22,334 bases of DNA from Desulfurococcales archaeon (lineage in GTDB: Archaea; Thermoproteota; Thermoprotei_A; CAZTBM01; SZUA-1508), in NCBI GenBank assembly GCA_015661855.1, contig DQVH01000149.1, positions 1 to 22,334 of the forward strand. Reading direction: 5' to 3'. Made by a program: the position numbers and the translations under genes. Numbering within the stretch: position 1 is the stretch's first letter; each line of letters starts with the position of its first letter. The notes beneath the pieces are model-generated. The model was given only the letters and a program-made list of their open reading frames with translations, was not told the DNA's origin and searched no databases. This document shows, one piece after another, positions 7,778-14,858 of this stretch.

Positions 7778-8224
7778 TTACTTTTTTACTTCAGTTTTTC
7801 CTTCTGATTCTATTTTCTGTAAAGCCTCTTTTAACATTGCTATTCTTTGATTTATCTGGTTTAGTATGGTTTGAAGTCTTCTAACTTCCTGCTCTATCTC
7901 TCTACTATACTCATTTAACTTGCTTATTGCCTCATCAATATTGAGCTCTCTATGTACTCCAAGACCTAGATTTAAAAGTACTTTAGTTCTATCCTTAATT
8001 TCAGCTTTAACTAGAACTCTATCACCTAGTGGTAGGAGTATCTCTTTTACTTCACCTGACTTTATCGAATTAAGTTCCTCAATAGCTAACCTTGTGTTAG
8101 TAAGTATACTAGTTAGAGACTCTATAGTGTTTTCTAGTGTTTGTGCTTGCTGCTGCCAATAGTTTATTTCGAGTAGTATTTTACCTCTTTCATCTAGTAA
8201 TACGACGGGTTGGCTTTGGGACAT
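7778..8224 (-). CDS. pfdA: Prefoldin alpha subunit (GimC)
   Basis: Prefoldin is the hexameric chaperone that hands unfolded proteins to the thermosome. This 148-residue protein has two long heptad-rich coiled-coil helices (about 15-52 and 97-140) around a central beta-hairpin region (LPLGDRVLVKAEIKDRTKVLLNLGLGV, about 65-91), the alpha-subunit pattern. Its ATG lies inside the end of the LX gene (35-base overlap), with no later usable start before the first helix. Translational coupling to LX is likely. Confidence 0.93.
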   Translation of the reverse strand: MSQSQPVVLLDERGKILLEINYWQQQAQTLENTIESLTSILTNTRLAIEELNSIKSGEVKEILLPLGDRVLVKAEIKDRTKVLLNLGLGVHRELNIDEAISKLNEYSREIEQEVRRLQTILNQINQRIAMLKEALQKIESEGKTEVKK

Positions 8225-8486
8225 AGCTTACCACAATCCTATCTAGTTTATGTAGTGCTAGTATTTGTAGACTTTTAGTTTCCTCTACGGGTATTTCTTT
8301 TACTTCATGTATTTTTATGTGTCTCCTTTTAACCTTATGGTTACTACCTAGTAGTGAGTAGACGAGCTCTATAGCTTCTGATGGTTTTGTTGCTCTTACA
8401 TCTTTTACAAACTTTTGCCATCTAGGGAGTTTATCGTGACTTATTAACATTTCACCTATAACTCTAAAGACTTTCACTTCGGTCAT
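8190..8486 (-). CDS. rplX: Large subunit ribosomal protein LX (L18Ae/L20e)
   Basis: LX is an archaeal ribosomal protein homologous to part of eukaryotic L18a/L20. The recognisable core is VKVFRVIGEM, WQKFVKDVRATKPSEAIE and SLLGSNHKVKRRHIKIHEVKEI (residues about 4-66). At 98 residues it is some 10-20 longer than many archaeal homologues. The extra C-terminus (about 78-98, basic, ending KPTRRITR) is the part that overlaps the prefoldin alpha gene. The start ATG follows the aIF6 stop by 6 bases. Confidence 0.9.
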   Translation of the reverse strand: MTEVKVFRVIGEMLISHDKLPRWQKFVKDVRATKPSEAIELVYSLLGSNHKVKRRHIKIHEVKEIPVEETKSLQILALHKLDRIVVSYVPKPTRRITR

Positions 8487-8492
8487 AACACT

Positions 8493-9176
8493 TCACCTTG
8501 CTATACCAAATACTTGTTCTATACGTACTATTTCAGGACCTGTAGTTAACTCACCTACTATAGCGCCGTTCGAGTTGACTACGAGACCCGATCTTACAAA
8601 TGATGACCCGAAGTTGACTGTACCTACATCTGCTTTTACATTAAAAAATTTTGCTAATTTCTCTACCTCATTTACGGGTGTATCTGGGTGTAAGAGTAAA
8701 CCCTTGTTTGTTACTGCGGCTGCAGAACCTACTGTAGGTATTCCAGCAATAAACCCCTTCTCCACATTTTTTACTTCTAATGCTTCTTCTATTTCAGTTA
8801 AATCCACATCCTCAATAAGCATACTTACTAGTGCAGAATTATCGTTTACCAGTATTAGATTACCTAGTGCATTCCTTTTAGAATTTAGTATATGCATTCT
8901 CATATTATTTTCTTCGCATATTCTCTTAAATAATCTTACTTCATCCTCACTTAGAATGTTCGGTAGTAGAAGTCCCTTATTATTTCCTGTAATAAATACA
9001 CCTATTATTGGTGTATCGGCAATTTTAACTTTATATACTGGTACTTTCAATGCTTCCTCTATAACGTTAATAACCTTTTGTGGTGTGGTTTGGGGTATGA
9101 GACAGAATTTATCGTTAGCATAAATATATACTCCTATGTTTACATTACCATTAATTGATATTTTGTATACAGGCAT
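8493..9176 (-). CDS. eif6: Translation initiation factor aIF6
   Basis: aIF6 binds the large subunit and prevents its premature joining with the small subunit; it also acts in ribosome recycling and biogenesis. The 227-residue protein is of standard length, with the pentein-type fivefold repeat of about 45 residues seen in recurring segments such as IGVYIYAND, IGVFITGNNKGLLLP, LGNLILVNDN, AAVTNKGLLLHP and SGLVVNSNGAIVG. It starts directly next to the L31e stop codon with no spacer, which suggests coupled translation. Confidence 0.97.
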   Translation of the reverse strand: MPVYKISINGNVNIGVYIYANDKFCLIPQTTPQKVINVIEEALKVPVYKVKIADTPIIGVFITGNNKGLLLPNILSEDEVRLFKRICEENNMRMHILNSKRNALGNLILVNDNSALVSMLIEDVDLTEIEEALEVKNVEKGFIAGIPTVGSAAAVTNKGLLLHPDTPVNEVEKLAKFFNVKADVGTVNFGSSFVRSGLVVNSNGAIVGELTTGPEIVRIEQVFGIAR

Positions 9177-9464
9177 TTACCTCTTTTCCTCACTAGCTAG
9201 AGTTACTTTGGCAATATTGTCTTCGGTTTTTACTACTCTAACTCTTACCCTTCTAGGAGGCTTCTCTATGCCTCTACTCCAAATGTATTCGTTTAGTTTC
9301 TCATCAATTTTTACCTCTTTAACCTTGAGGTGTCTCTGTATAAACTTTCTAATGAGCCTTATAGCTCTTGGTGCTCGTTTTGTTCTCTGTAGAAAGTATA
9401 CTTTACGTAGGGGTATAGTGTATTCACGTTCTAATACTATCTTTTCTTCACTCTTCTCAGACAT
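9177..9464 (-). CDS. rpl31e: Large subunit ribosomal protein L31e
   Basis: This small basic protein lies near the polypeptide exit tunnel of archaeal and eukaryotic ribosomes. The 95-residue product matches the family in length and in the segments REYTIPLRKVYFLQRTKRAP, RAIRLIRKFIQRH and YIWSRGIEKPPRRVRVRV (about 12-77). It lies 18 bases downstream of L39e and abuts aIF6. The L39e-L31e-aIF6-LX order is common in archaea, which supports all four calls. Confidence 0.96.
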   Translation of the reverse strand: MSEKSEEKIVLEREYTIPLRKVYFLQRTKRAPRAIRLIRKFIQRHLKVKEVKIDEKLNEYIWSRGIEKPPRRVRVRVVKTEDNIAKVTLASEEKR

Positions 9465-9482
9465 GGTTTATACACCTAGCTA

Positions 9483-9638
9483 TTAAACTTTTAGTTTAAC
9501 TCTACGCCAGTGTCTTCTCTTGGGGTGTCTCGTGAATTTTCTTAGCGTTTTAGCTATTACCCATACTGGTACTGGATTGTTAGTTTTCCATGCTTTTGCG
9601 AGTCTAAGTTTTCTTGCTAGAGGTTTATTACGTGCCAT
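9483..9638 (-). CDS. rpl39e: Large subunit ribosomal protein L39e
   Basis: L39e is one of the smallest ribosomal proteins and lines the exit tunnel. Translation from the ATG at 9638 gives 51 residues starting MARNKPLARKLRLAKAWKTN and containing the family hallmark VPVWVIAKT and RHPKRRHWRRVKLKV, which ends the protein. Length and composition (very rich in Arg and Lys, no acidic residues) match the family exactly. It begins 8 bases after the PDCD5-type gene. Confidence 0.96.
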   Translation of the reverse strand: MARNKPLARKLRLAKAWKTNNPVPVWVIAKTLRKFTRHPKRRHWRRVKLKV

Positions 9639-9646
9639 ACTCTACT

Positions 9647-10009
9647 CTACCACCCCTTCTCTCTAATTCTTATTTTTGTCTCTCTACGTGTTTGCGAATC
9701 CACCTCTTCAAGTATTTTACGTAGAAGCTCATCTGTTACTGGTATGGGTAATCGCCCACTCTGTACTAGGGTTATGAGTTGATCTTCTATAAAGGATGCA
9801 AAATCTGGTCTTACGAGTTTAATATTTGCTAGTCTCTGTCTAGCTTCTGGAGTTAATATCCTCCTTAGTAAAGCTTGTTTTCTTGCTTCAGCCTCCTCCA
9901 TAGCTCTTCTACGTCTCTCCTCTTCAGCAAGCCTTCTTTGGAGTTCAATCAGTTTTCTCCTCTTAATCTCCTCTAACTCTGCATCCTCTACATACTCATT
10001 GGCGTTCAC
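9647..10009 (-). CDS. DNA-binding protein of the PDCD5/TFAR19 family
   Basis: This 120-residue protein belongs to the conserved archaeal family related to human PDCD5, annotated as a DNA-binding protein; its cellular role in archaea is not settled. It has an N-terminal helix very rich in Arg and Glu (about 10-50), then the conserved three-helix core (ILTPEARQRLANIKLVRPDFASFIEDQLI, about 51-79) and the motif SGRLPIPVTDELLRKILEEV (about 84-103). It sits between S19e and L39e, a usual archaeal position that suggests a link to translation. Confidence 0.93.
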   Translation of the reverse strand: MNANEYVEDAELEEIKRRKLIELQRRLAEEERRRRAMEEAEARKQALLRRILTPEARQRLANIKLVRPDFASFIEDQLITLVQSGRLPIPVTDELLRKILEEVDSQTRRETKIRIREKGW

Positions 10010-10022
10010 ACTACCACCCCTA

Positions 10023-10484
10023 CTATAGGTATTTTGCGAGCTCAGGTTTCTGTTTTACTAGTTCTTGGAGTATTTGTTTAGACATTCTATCTATTAGTGA
10101 TCTACCTTTAGGTGATAGTGTTCTACCTTTTCTATCAACTTTCACTATTAACCCTGCTTTCTCGAGCTGTTGTAGAGCTTTTCTTATAATTGAGCCCCCA
10201 GCTTTTCTAAAATGACTTGGCGCTACACCTCTATCCTGGTTACCTCCATAGGCTGTACGTAATCTTGAAACACCTACTGGTCTTCCATAGACGTAGAGTT
10301 TTCTTAGTATCGATGCACACCTTTTATACCACCAGTCTGGATCCTGTGGTGGATTCTCCTTATGGGGTCCTGTTTTAACATAAGCTGCCCACTTTGGTGG
10401 TTTAACCTCTGGAATACGCTCCTTAAGGTATTTTGCTAGTCTCTCTATCAGTATGTCTGCTGGAACCTCTAATGCTGTTACCAT
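10023..10484 (-). CDS. rps19e: Small subunit ribosomal protein S19e
   Basis: S19e is a winged-helix protein of the small subunit, needed for 18S/16S rRNA maturation in related systems. The 153-residue sequence shows the family motifs PPKWAAYVKTGPHKENPPQD, DWWYKRCASILRKLY, GPVGVSRLR-like GRPVGVSRLRTAYGG and KAGGSIIRKALQQLEKAGL (about 35-120). The start ATG is 36 bases downstream of the YhbY-type gene, and the PDCD5-type gene follows after 13 bases. Confidence 0.97.
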   Translation of the reverse strand: MVTALEVPADILIERLAKYLKERIPEVKPPKWAAYVKTGPHKENPPQDPDWWYKRCASILRKLYVYGRPVGVSRLRTAYGGNQDRGVAPSHFRKAGGSIIRKALQQLEKAGLIVKVDRKGRTLSPKGRSLIDRMSKQILQELVKQKPELAKYL

Positions 10485-10520
10485 ATGGTATCCACCACTA
10501 TCATACTGCTTTACAGAGTT

Positions 10521-10835
10521 TTACTTCCAGTTTTTAAGGGTTTTGGATTTCTTCTTGGGTTCCCTATAGAGAACAAATGTTCTACCCCTGACTTCAAGTA
10601 GTAGTGCATTAAGTTTTTTAGCTACATCTCTAGCTACTGTAAACCTATCTTTACCTTCAGTTTTAAGTGCTGTTTTTAACATTTTAACTTTAATTATACC
10701 CTTCATATCTAGATGTCTCTCAATCTCCTTTAGCACGTTTACTGTAACACCTGCTTTACCTATTATTACGTCTGGAGGGCCTTGCTGAATATACTCTTTT
10801 AGCTTTTTTAATTCACGAATATTGATTTTCACCAC
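10521..10835 (-). CDS. YhbY-type CRM-domain RNA-binding protein
   Basis: The 104-residue protein is a single CRM (YhbY) domain, a fold found in proteins that associate with pre-50S particles and in plant group II intron splicing factors. Visible features are LKKLKEYIQQGPPDVIIGKAGVT with the GxxG-like loop IGKAGV (about 25-30), and the C-terminal region VRGRTFVLYREPKK. A lysine-rich tail ends the protein. It lies between rnp4 and S19e, so a role in ribosome assembly is a reasonable inference, but its exact RNA target is unknown. Confidence 0.88.
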   Translation of the reverse strand: MVKINIRELKKLKEYIQQGPPDVIIGKAGVTVNVLKEIERHLDMKGIIKVKMLKTALKTEGKDRFTVARDVAKKLNALLLEVRGRTFVLYREPKKKSKTLKNWK

Positions 10836-10851
10836 TTCTAGTTCACTCTCT

Positions 10852-11190
10852 CTAACCTTTAGTCTTCCCGGTCTTTATATAGTATCTTCTAATCCATCCA
10901 CACTTAAGACATGTAACTACTACTCTTGAGCCTCTAGATCCTTCACTTTGAATTCTAACTCTCATAGTTAATCCCGGAATTAATATGACTTTGCATTTAC
11001 GGCATATTCTACGCTTAATAAGTTTTGGTATTTTCACATTAGCCTTAGCAGCAATCCTATATATCAATTCACCATACCTTCTAGCTAGGTCAACTCTACC
11101 CCTTCTAACCTCCTCTTCACCAAGTTTAAATAATAGTGTTATCCTCTGTTTAGCTATATCTCTTACTAGTCTACGCTCACTACCAACCAC
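10852..11190 (-). CDS. rnp4: Ribonuclease P protein component 4 (Rpp21/Rpr2)
   Basis: Rpp21 is a zinc-ribbon subunit of archaeal RNase P, which removes the 5' leader of tRNAs. The protein has an N-terminal helical part (DIAKQRITLLFKLGEEEVRR and ARRYGELIYRIAAKANVKIP) and a zinc ribbon with CRKC and CLKC pairs, ending GWIRRYY. The frame is open to a GTG at 11202, but the GGAGG ribosome binding site (11208-11204) almost touches it. The GTG at 11190, 9-12 bases from that site, is chosen (112 aa). It is the first gene of the minus-strand supercluster and diverges from nep1. Confidence 0.9.
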   Translation of the reverse strand: MVGSERRLVRDIAKQRITLLFKLGEEEVRRGRVDLARRYGELIYRIAAKANVKIPKLIKRRICRKCKVILIPGLTMRVRIQSEGSRGSRVVVTCLKCGWIRRYYIKTGKTKG

Positions 11191-11243
11191 TATAGAGTAC
11201 ACCCTCCTTCCTTTAGTTTTTGTTCAATATCACTTTTAATTTA

Positions 11244-11256
11244 GTTTTATATAGTA
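11244..11256. promoter_or_regulatory. Shared divergent TATA region of rnp4 and nep1
   Basis: TTTTATATAG on the plus strand (11245-11254) reads CTATATAAAA on the minus strand, so one AT-rich element can serve as TATA box in both directions. It predicts starts near 11275 for nep1 and near 11225 for rnp4, both compatible with the chosen start codons. No second TATA-like box was seen in this 99-base gap. Confidence 0.5.
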
Positions 11257-11289
11257 ATCTACTTTGATGATGTGTGGTGTAGAGTAGGT

Positions 11290-11988
11290 ATGGTTAAAGT
11301 TAGGATAGTACTTGTTGAATCAGCATTAGAGCTTGTACCGAGAGAGATAATTAACCATCCAGCAGTAGTTAAGAATGCTAGAAGACGTGGTAAAAGGCCA
11401 AGTGAAGTATTATTAGATGTATCTATACATTATGCCGCAATGAAGAATCTACCTAACAGATTTAAGAGGGGTAGACCAGATATAGTCCATATATCACTAT
11501 TAAATGCTTTAAGTAGCCCATTAAATATAGAGGGTTACCTTGAATTCTATATTCACACTATCCAAGACCAGGTGATATTCGTTAACCCTAAAATGAGGCC
11601 ACCTCGCGACTATAGAAGGTTTATAGGGTTAATGGAGCAACTACTAGTTACGGGTAAAGTGCCACCCGACTCTGATGAGCCATTAATGTATATTAAGACT
11701 TTAACGGTAAAGGATTTAGTTAAGAAATTAAATATTAAACATGTTATACTCTTATCGGAGAAGGGCGAATTAGTAACACCAGATGAGGTAGCATCACTAG
11801 CTATAAGAGGTGATACAGCTATATTCATTGGCGGTTTTGCTCATGGAGATTTTGGGAGAGAAGTATATGAAGTGGCATCAGATATTCTAGCTATATACCC
11901 GAAACCCCTAGATGCATGGATAGTTGTATCGAGAATTATAGAGGCATGTGAGAGAAAGCTTAAAGTTTACTCTTTCAGGTTAGAGTAA
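11290..11988 (+). CDS. nep1: 16S rRNA pseudouridine N1-methyltransferase Nep1 (Emg1)
   Basis: Nep1 is a SPOUT-class methyltransferase that modifies a pseudouridine in small-subunit rRNA and assists subunit assembly. Family segments visible in the 232-residue product are IVLVESALELVPREI at the N-terminus, SIHYAAMKNLPNRFKRGRPDIVH (about 48-70) and the SAM-binding knot loops around IFIGGFAHGDFG (about 178-190). The frame opens at GTG 11272, but the ATG at 11290 matches the usual N-terminus. It is the only complete gene on the plus strand and converges on the tRNA gene. Confidence 0.94.
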   Translation: MVKVRIVLVESALELVPREIINHPAVVKNARRRGKRPSEVLLDVSIHYAAMKNLPNRFKRGRPDIVHISLLNALSSPLNIEGYLEFYIHTIQDQVIFVNPKMRPPRDYRRFIGLMEQLLVTGKVPPDSDEPLMYIKTLTVKDLVKKLNIKHVILLSEKGELVTPDEVASLAIRGDTAIFIGGFAHGDFGREVYEVASDILAIYPKPLDAWIVVSRIIEACERKLKVYSFRLE

Positions 11989-11994
11989 AAATTA
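11987..11994 (-). terminator. T-run terminator for tRNA-Glu
   Basis: On the minus strand, TTTTT at 11991-11987 follows the tRNA 3' end by 13 bases, as expected for archaeal oligo-T termination. It overlaps the last bases of nep1 on the other strand. Confidence 0.5.
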
Positions 11995-12004
11995 TAGTTA
12001 ATAG

Positions 12005-12111
12005 TGGTGCCGCCGCCGGGATTTGAACCCGGGTCACGGGCTACCCCCGCGCATATGCGTGGGTGCACGCTCGAGAGGCCCGCATACTTGACCGGGCTAT
12101 ACTACGGCGGC
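12005..12111 (-). tRNA. tRNA-Glu (anticodon CTC) with intron and encoded CCA
   Basis: The minus strand folds as a tRNA. The acceptor arm is GCCGCCG (12111-12105) with CGGCGGC (12015-12009), the T arm is CCGGG-TTCAAAT-CCCGG, and the anticodon arm is CGGGC-CTCTCGA-GCCCG after removal of a 29-base insert between positions 37 and 38. The anticodon is CTC, so it decodes the Glu codon GAG. The mature tRNA is 75 bases plus discriminator-adjacent CCA, which is encoded in the DNA at 12007-12005. The position of the intron is the canonical archaeal one. Confidence 0.93.
12043..12071 (-). other. tRNA-Glu intron (29 bases, position 37/38)
   Basis: Removing these bases restores a standard 7-base anticodon loop (CTCTCGA) and a perfect 5-bp anticodon stem. 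The insert contains GCGTG and CACGC, which can pair, and the palindrome CGCATATGCG. The site fits bulge-helix-bulge cleavage by the archaeal tRNA splicing endonuclease. The exact cut could shift by one base. Confidence 0.85.
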
Positions 12112-12182
12112 CCCTAAACTCTACTTCCCGGTAAAACCTAAAACCTTCAGTTAAACTTTCAGTAAACACCCCCTATATAATT

Positions 12183-12617
12183 TTATCTTTTCCTCTCAGT
12201 AAGACTCTTAATAGCAAAGTATAATAGTGTTAGAAGAGCTACATGAGACCAGTCGAATATGATAATACTGTATCCGTTTTTAACTAGCTTAGTAATAAAG
12301 GGATAGTAGTATTCAAATCTGTAATCGTATAGTGTTAGGAGTGTGTAATGGGATATAATATAAGTTATTGCTGAAGCTACAACTAGTATTTTAGCTATCT
12401 TCGATAATGATACAATATACCATATCAAGGCTACTATGTAGGTTAATAGTATGAAGAAAAGTGTCTTTTCGGCATTCACTAATTTATGAAGATCTCCCAC
12501 TAAGAGACTCTTAGTAGTAACAGTACCTGGATATGGCAGGTTATAGTAGAGGAGTATGAGTAAACCCAGTATTAAAAGTATAAGTATAAATAGGAGGAAT
12601 TTATCACTTAGAGCCAT
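12183..12617 (-). CDS. Small integral membrane protein of unknown function
   Basis: I do not recognise this 144-residue protein. It has four probable membrane helices (about 7-25, 52-70, 74-95 and 120-138) separated by short loops, a tyrosine-rich segment (YDYRFEYYYP, about 97-106) and a basic end (LTERKR). No signal or catalytic motif is visible. The frame is open to a TTG at 12641, but the ATG at 12617 has GGTG 8 bases upstream and is preferred. It lies 100 bases downstream of the DUF401-type gene, and a TATA-like box (ACTATATAAC, about 12677-12668) in the gap suggests a separate promoter. Confidence 0.65.
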   Translation of the reverse strand: MALSDKFLLFILILLILGLLILLYYNLPYPGTVTTKSLLVGDLHKLVNAEKTLFFILLTYIVALIWYIVSLSKIAKILVVASAITYIISHYTLLTLYDYRFEYYYPFITKLVKNGYSIIIFDWSHVALLTLLYFAIKSLTERKR

Positions 12618-12717
12618 TTTATTAGCACCGCTACTCCACAATTAAACCTAACAATTACACTACCATGTTATATAGTTCACTTATAACATATGATACGTGA
12701 TAAACGTTAAGACTATA

Positions 12718-13962
12718 CTAGTACCAGATGTAGTAGAGTATTATTGTGAATATAAGTGTTAGTATTGATAATGGAATTAAGTACCTATGCCCTATAGTTA
12801 CATGTGTTTTAAAGTACTGTGTTGTAACTATGAGGCATAAGTGTGATGGTGAACTTAAGTAACCTAAATAAGATGATATGTAAATTAAACTTACTTCCCT
12901 AACTGAAATATCTGTAATGCCCTGAATTAATGGTATAGCTAAAGCTATACCACTGGAAACTAAACCTAATAGTAGACTTAGAGTTAAGGGTAGAATAGTT
13001 AATATGATTATGTGGGATATTCCACTCTGTGAAATAAAGTATGCAATAACCTCTGGTATTCCACTAGTGATGACTATGTTCTTTAACAACATTGCACTAT
13101 AAGCTGCTAGTAGAGTTAGATACAACGTTTCATCCCTTAATATACTAGTGAAACTGTTTAAAGTGGGTTTAGCTAGGTATGATAGTAGTATTATACCTAG
13201 TAGGATTGCTACTGCTAGATTCAATTTGAATACTAGAGCAACAGTAATAGCTAGTATTATTGGTGAAAGTAACCTAACAAATTCTAGTAGTAGTTTGAGC
13301 CTTAACCTATCCTCTCTTTCTGAAGTATACTTATACTGGACACTACATCCACTAATACCTTTAAAGGTTAATAGAAATCCCGTAATAAACATAAATAATG
13401 CTATAGGTATTTGTCTTATAATAATTTCCCAGAGGTTTAATCCTGATAGAGTAGCTGTGAGTACTAGTGCTTGATTGAGAGGGTATATTACCATTATGAT
13501 ATGTCTAAACCATAAATTCACAAACACTCTTTTACCAACACTTAATCCTAAACGTTTACCCTCAATATCAACTATTGGTGCAGACATTAATGCACCACCA
13601 ATAACTGGTAGTAAACCTAAAATTGTAGGTAGTAATGTAATGGCGAGTTTTGAGCTTCTAAGTAGGAGTCTTAAACTCTCACTAAACCTACTAAGCTGAT
13701 TTGTAGTTTTATAGAGCCCTATTAGAACTAATATCATGAATGTTATAAATATAAGATTTAATGTTTGAATATTACTAGAGGTTTCAACTAAAACGCTTAA
13801 TACCCCTCGTGGCCCTATCGAAATAATACCGGTAACTATGGCGGTAATCAGTAGTGATAAACCTAGATGTACTCTTAAAATAGCTAGTATGGTTAGTGTT
13901 GTAACTAACCCTATTAAACCTACCCATGTACCTAAATATTCAACGGGTAACATAGCTAGCAT
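12718..13962 (-). CDS. DUF401-type multi-spanning membrane protein
   Basis: The 414-residue protein is almost entirely hydrophobic, with about 11-12 predicted membrane helices. It resembles the DUF401 (COG1906) family of archaeal and bacterial membrane proteins, distant relatives of ion/citrate-type transporters. Features supporting this are LLPVIGGALMSAPIVD followed by VNLWFRHIIMVIYP (about 118-165) in the first half and YLGYLSSPSHLCLIVTTQYF (about 366-385) in the second, which look like the two re-entrant halves of an inverted-repeat transporter. The substrate is unknown. The ATG at 13962 lies about 22 bases after a TATA-like box, so the mRNA may be leaderless. It follows the his operon by 50 bases but probably has its own transcript. 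Confidence 0.7.
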   Translation of the reverse strand: MLAMLPVEYLGTWVGLIGLVTTLTILAILRVHLGLSLLITAIVTGIISIGPRGVLSVLVETSSNIQTLNLIFITFMILVLIGLYKTTNQLSRFSESLRLLLRSSKLAITLLPTILGLLPVIGGALMSAPIVDIEGKRLGLSVGKRVFVNLWFRHIIMVIYPLNQALVLTATLSGLNLWEIIIRQIPIALFMFITGFLLTFKGISGCSVQYKYTSEREDRLRLKLLLEFVRLLSPIILAITVALVFKLNLAVAILLGIILLSYLAKPTLNSFTSILRDETLYLTLLAAYSAMLLKNIVITSGIPEVIAYFISQSGISHIIILTILPLTLSLLLGLVSSGIALAIPLIQGITDISVREVSLIYISSYLGYLSSPSHLCLIVTTQYFKTHVTIGHRYLIPLSILTLIFTIILYYIWY

Positions 13963-13977
13963 TTATGAGTGAGTATA

Positions 13978-13991
13978 ACTTAAAATACTTT
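13978..13991 (-). promoter_or_regulatory. Candidate promoter of the DUF401-type gene
   Basis: AAGTATTTTAAG on the minus strand (13990-13979) is centred about 22 bases before the ATG at 13962 and is the only TATA-like element in the 50-base gap. The distance suits a leaderless transcript. Confidence 0.4.
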
Positions 13992-14012
13992 ACTTTAGCA
14001 TGTTAGAATAAA

Positions 14013-14858
14013 TTATATGCTAATAATACTATAAATGTTAACTCCTACTCTTTCCCTAATCAATTTCTCACTGCTACATTTTTCACTTGATATTAAACAA
14101 ACTATAGCTGCTATCCTAACACCACTCCCTACTAGCTCATCAACTATTGAGGTTAGTGTATCACTTATGGTTGTATCAATTATTAACACTTTCTCACCAT
14201 GCTTTACACTATGAATGTACATGTGTTCGCCATTTTTACTTTCAGATTGTTTACTCCTCATTACTATTAAGGGTTTACCCTTCCTTGATGCTACAAGTTG
14301 TGCTATGGGTATACTTAAACCTTCTAATGCAATAACCTTATCTATGTCATCTGGTGTATTTTCGTCTATCTTCTCGGCAATCCACTCATATAGTTCTGGA
14401 TAGTGTAGTAACTTGCTACCTAAATAGCTGTTAGACTTATTTCCGGTCTTAGATTCTTCAAATACTTTCTTAATTAATTTCTTAATATGTTCATTAAATT
14501 TTTCATGTATTTTCTGTCCCTCCTTAAGTGTTTTATGGAAGCATGTATGTTCACCTGTATGACATGCGTTTCCTACCTGTTCTACTTGGAGTAGTATAGT
14601 ATCGTTATCACAGTCTACAAATATTCTTCTAACTATCTGAATATGGCCACTAGTCTCACCCTTCATCCATAGCTTTCTCCTACTTCTACTATAGTAGTGT
14701 GCAATACCTGTCTCTAACGTTCTCATGAGTGCCTCTTTGTTCATGTATGCAAGCATTAATACTTTACGAGTAGAATACTCTTGAACTATTACTGGTATTA
14801 GCCCATTTCCCTTTTTAAAGTCGAGTTCGTCTATCTCTATAGCGCTTTTAACCTTCAT
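14013..14858 (-). CDS. hisI: Phosphoribosyl-AMP cyclohydrolase HisI fused to a phosphoribosyltransferase-like domain
   Basis: Residues 1-111 are a complete HisI, the zinc and magnesium enzyme that opens the adenine ring of phosphoribosyl-AMP in histidine synthesis: DCDNDT (82-87) supplies the metal-binding Asp residues, and C83, C99 and C106 (in ACHTGEHTCF) the zinc ligands. A charged linker (about 112-145) leads to a second domain (about 146-281) that resembles type I phosphoribosyltransferases of the adenine PRT kind: VIALEGLSIPIAQLVASRKG (175-194), KPLIVMRSK (195-203) and a PRPP-loop-like VLIIDTTISDTLTS (224-237). In that loop the second acidic residue and the Gly-Gly of the usual DD-x4-GGT pattern are replaced, so catalysis is doubtful. 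Many bacterial HisI proteins carry HisE at this end; here it does not. Start and hisF stop overlap by 4 bases. Confidence 0.9.
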   Translation of the reverse strand: MKVKSAIEIDELDFKKGNGLIPVIVQEYSTRKVLMLAYMNKEALMRTLETGIAHYYSRSRRKLWMKGETSGHIQIVRRIFVDCDNDTILLQVEQVGNACHTGEHTCFHKTLKEGQKIHEKFNEHIKKLIKKVFEESKTGNKSNSYLGSKLLHYPELYEWIAEKIDENTPDDIDKVIALEGLSIPIAQLVASRKGKPLIVMRSKQSESKNGEHMYIHSVKHGEKVLIIDTTISDTLTSIVDELVGSGVRIAAIVCLISSEKCSSEKLIRERVGVNIYSIISI

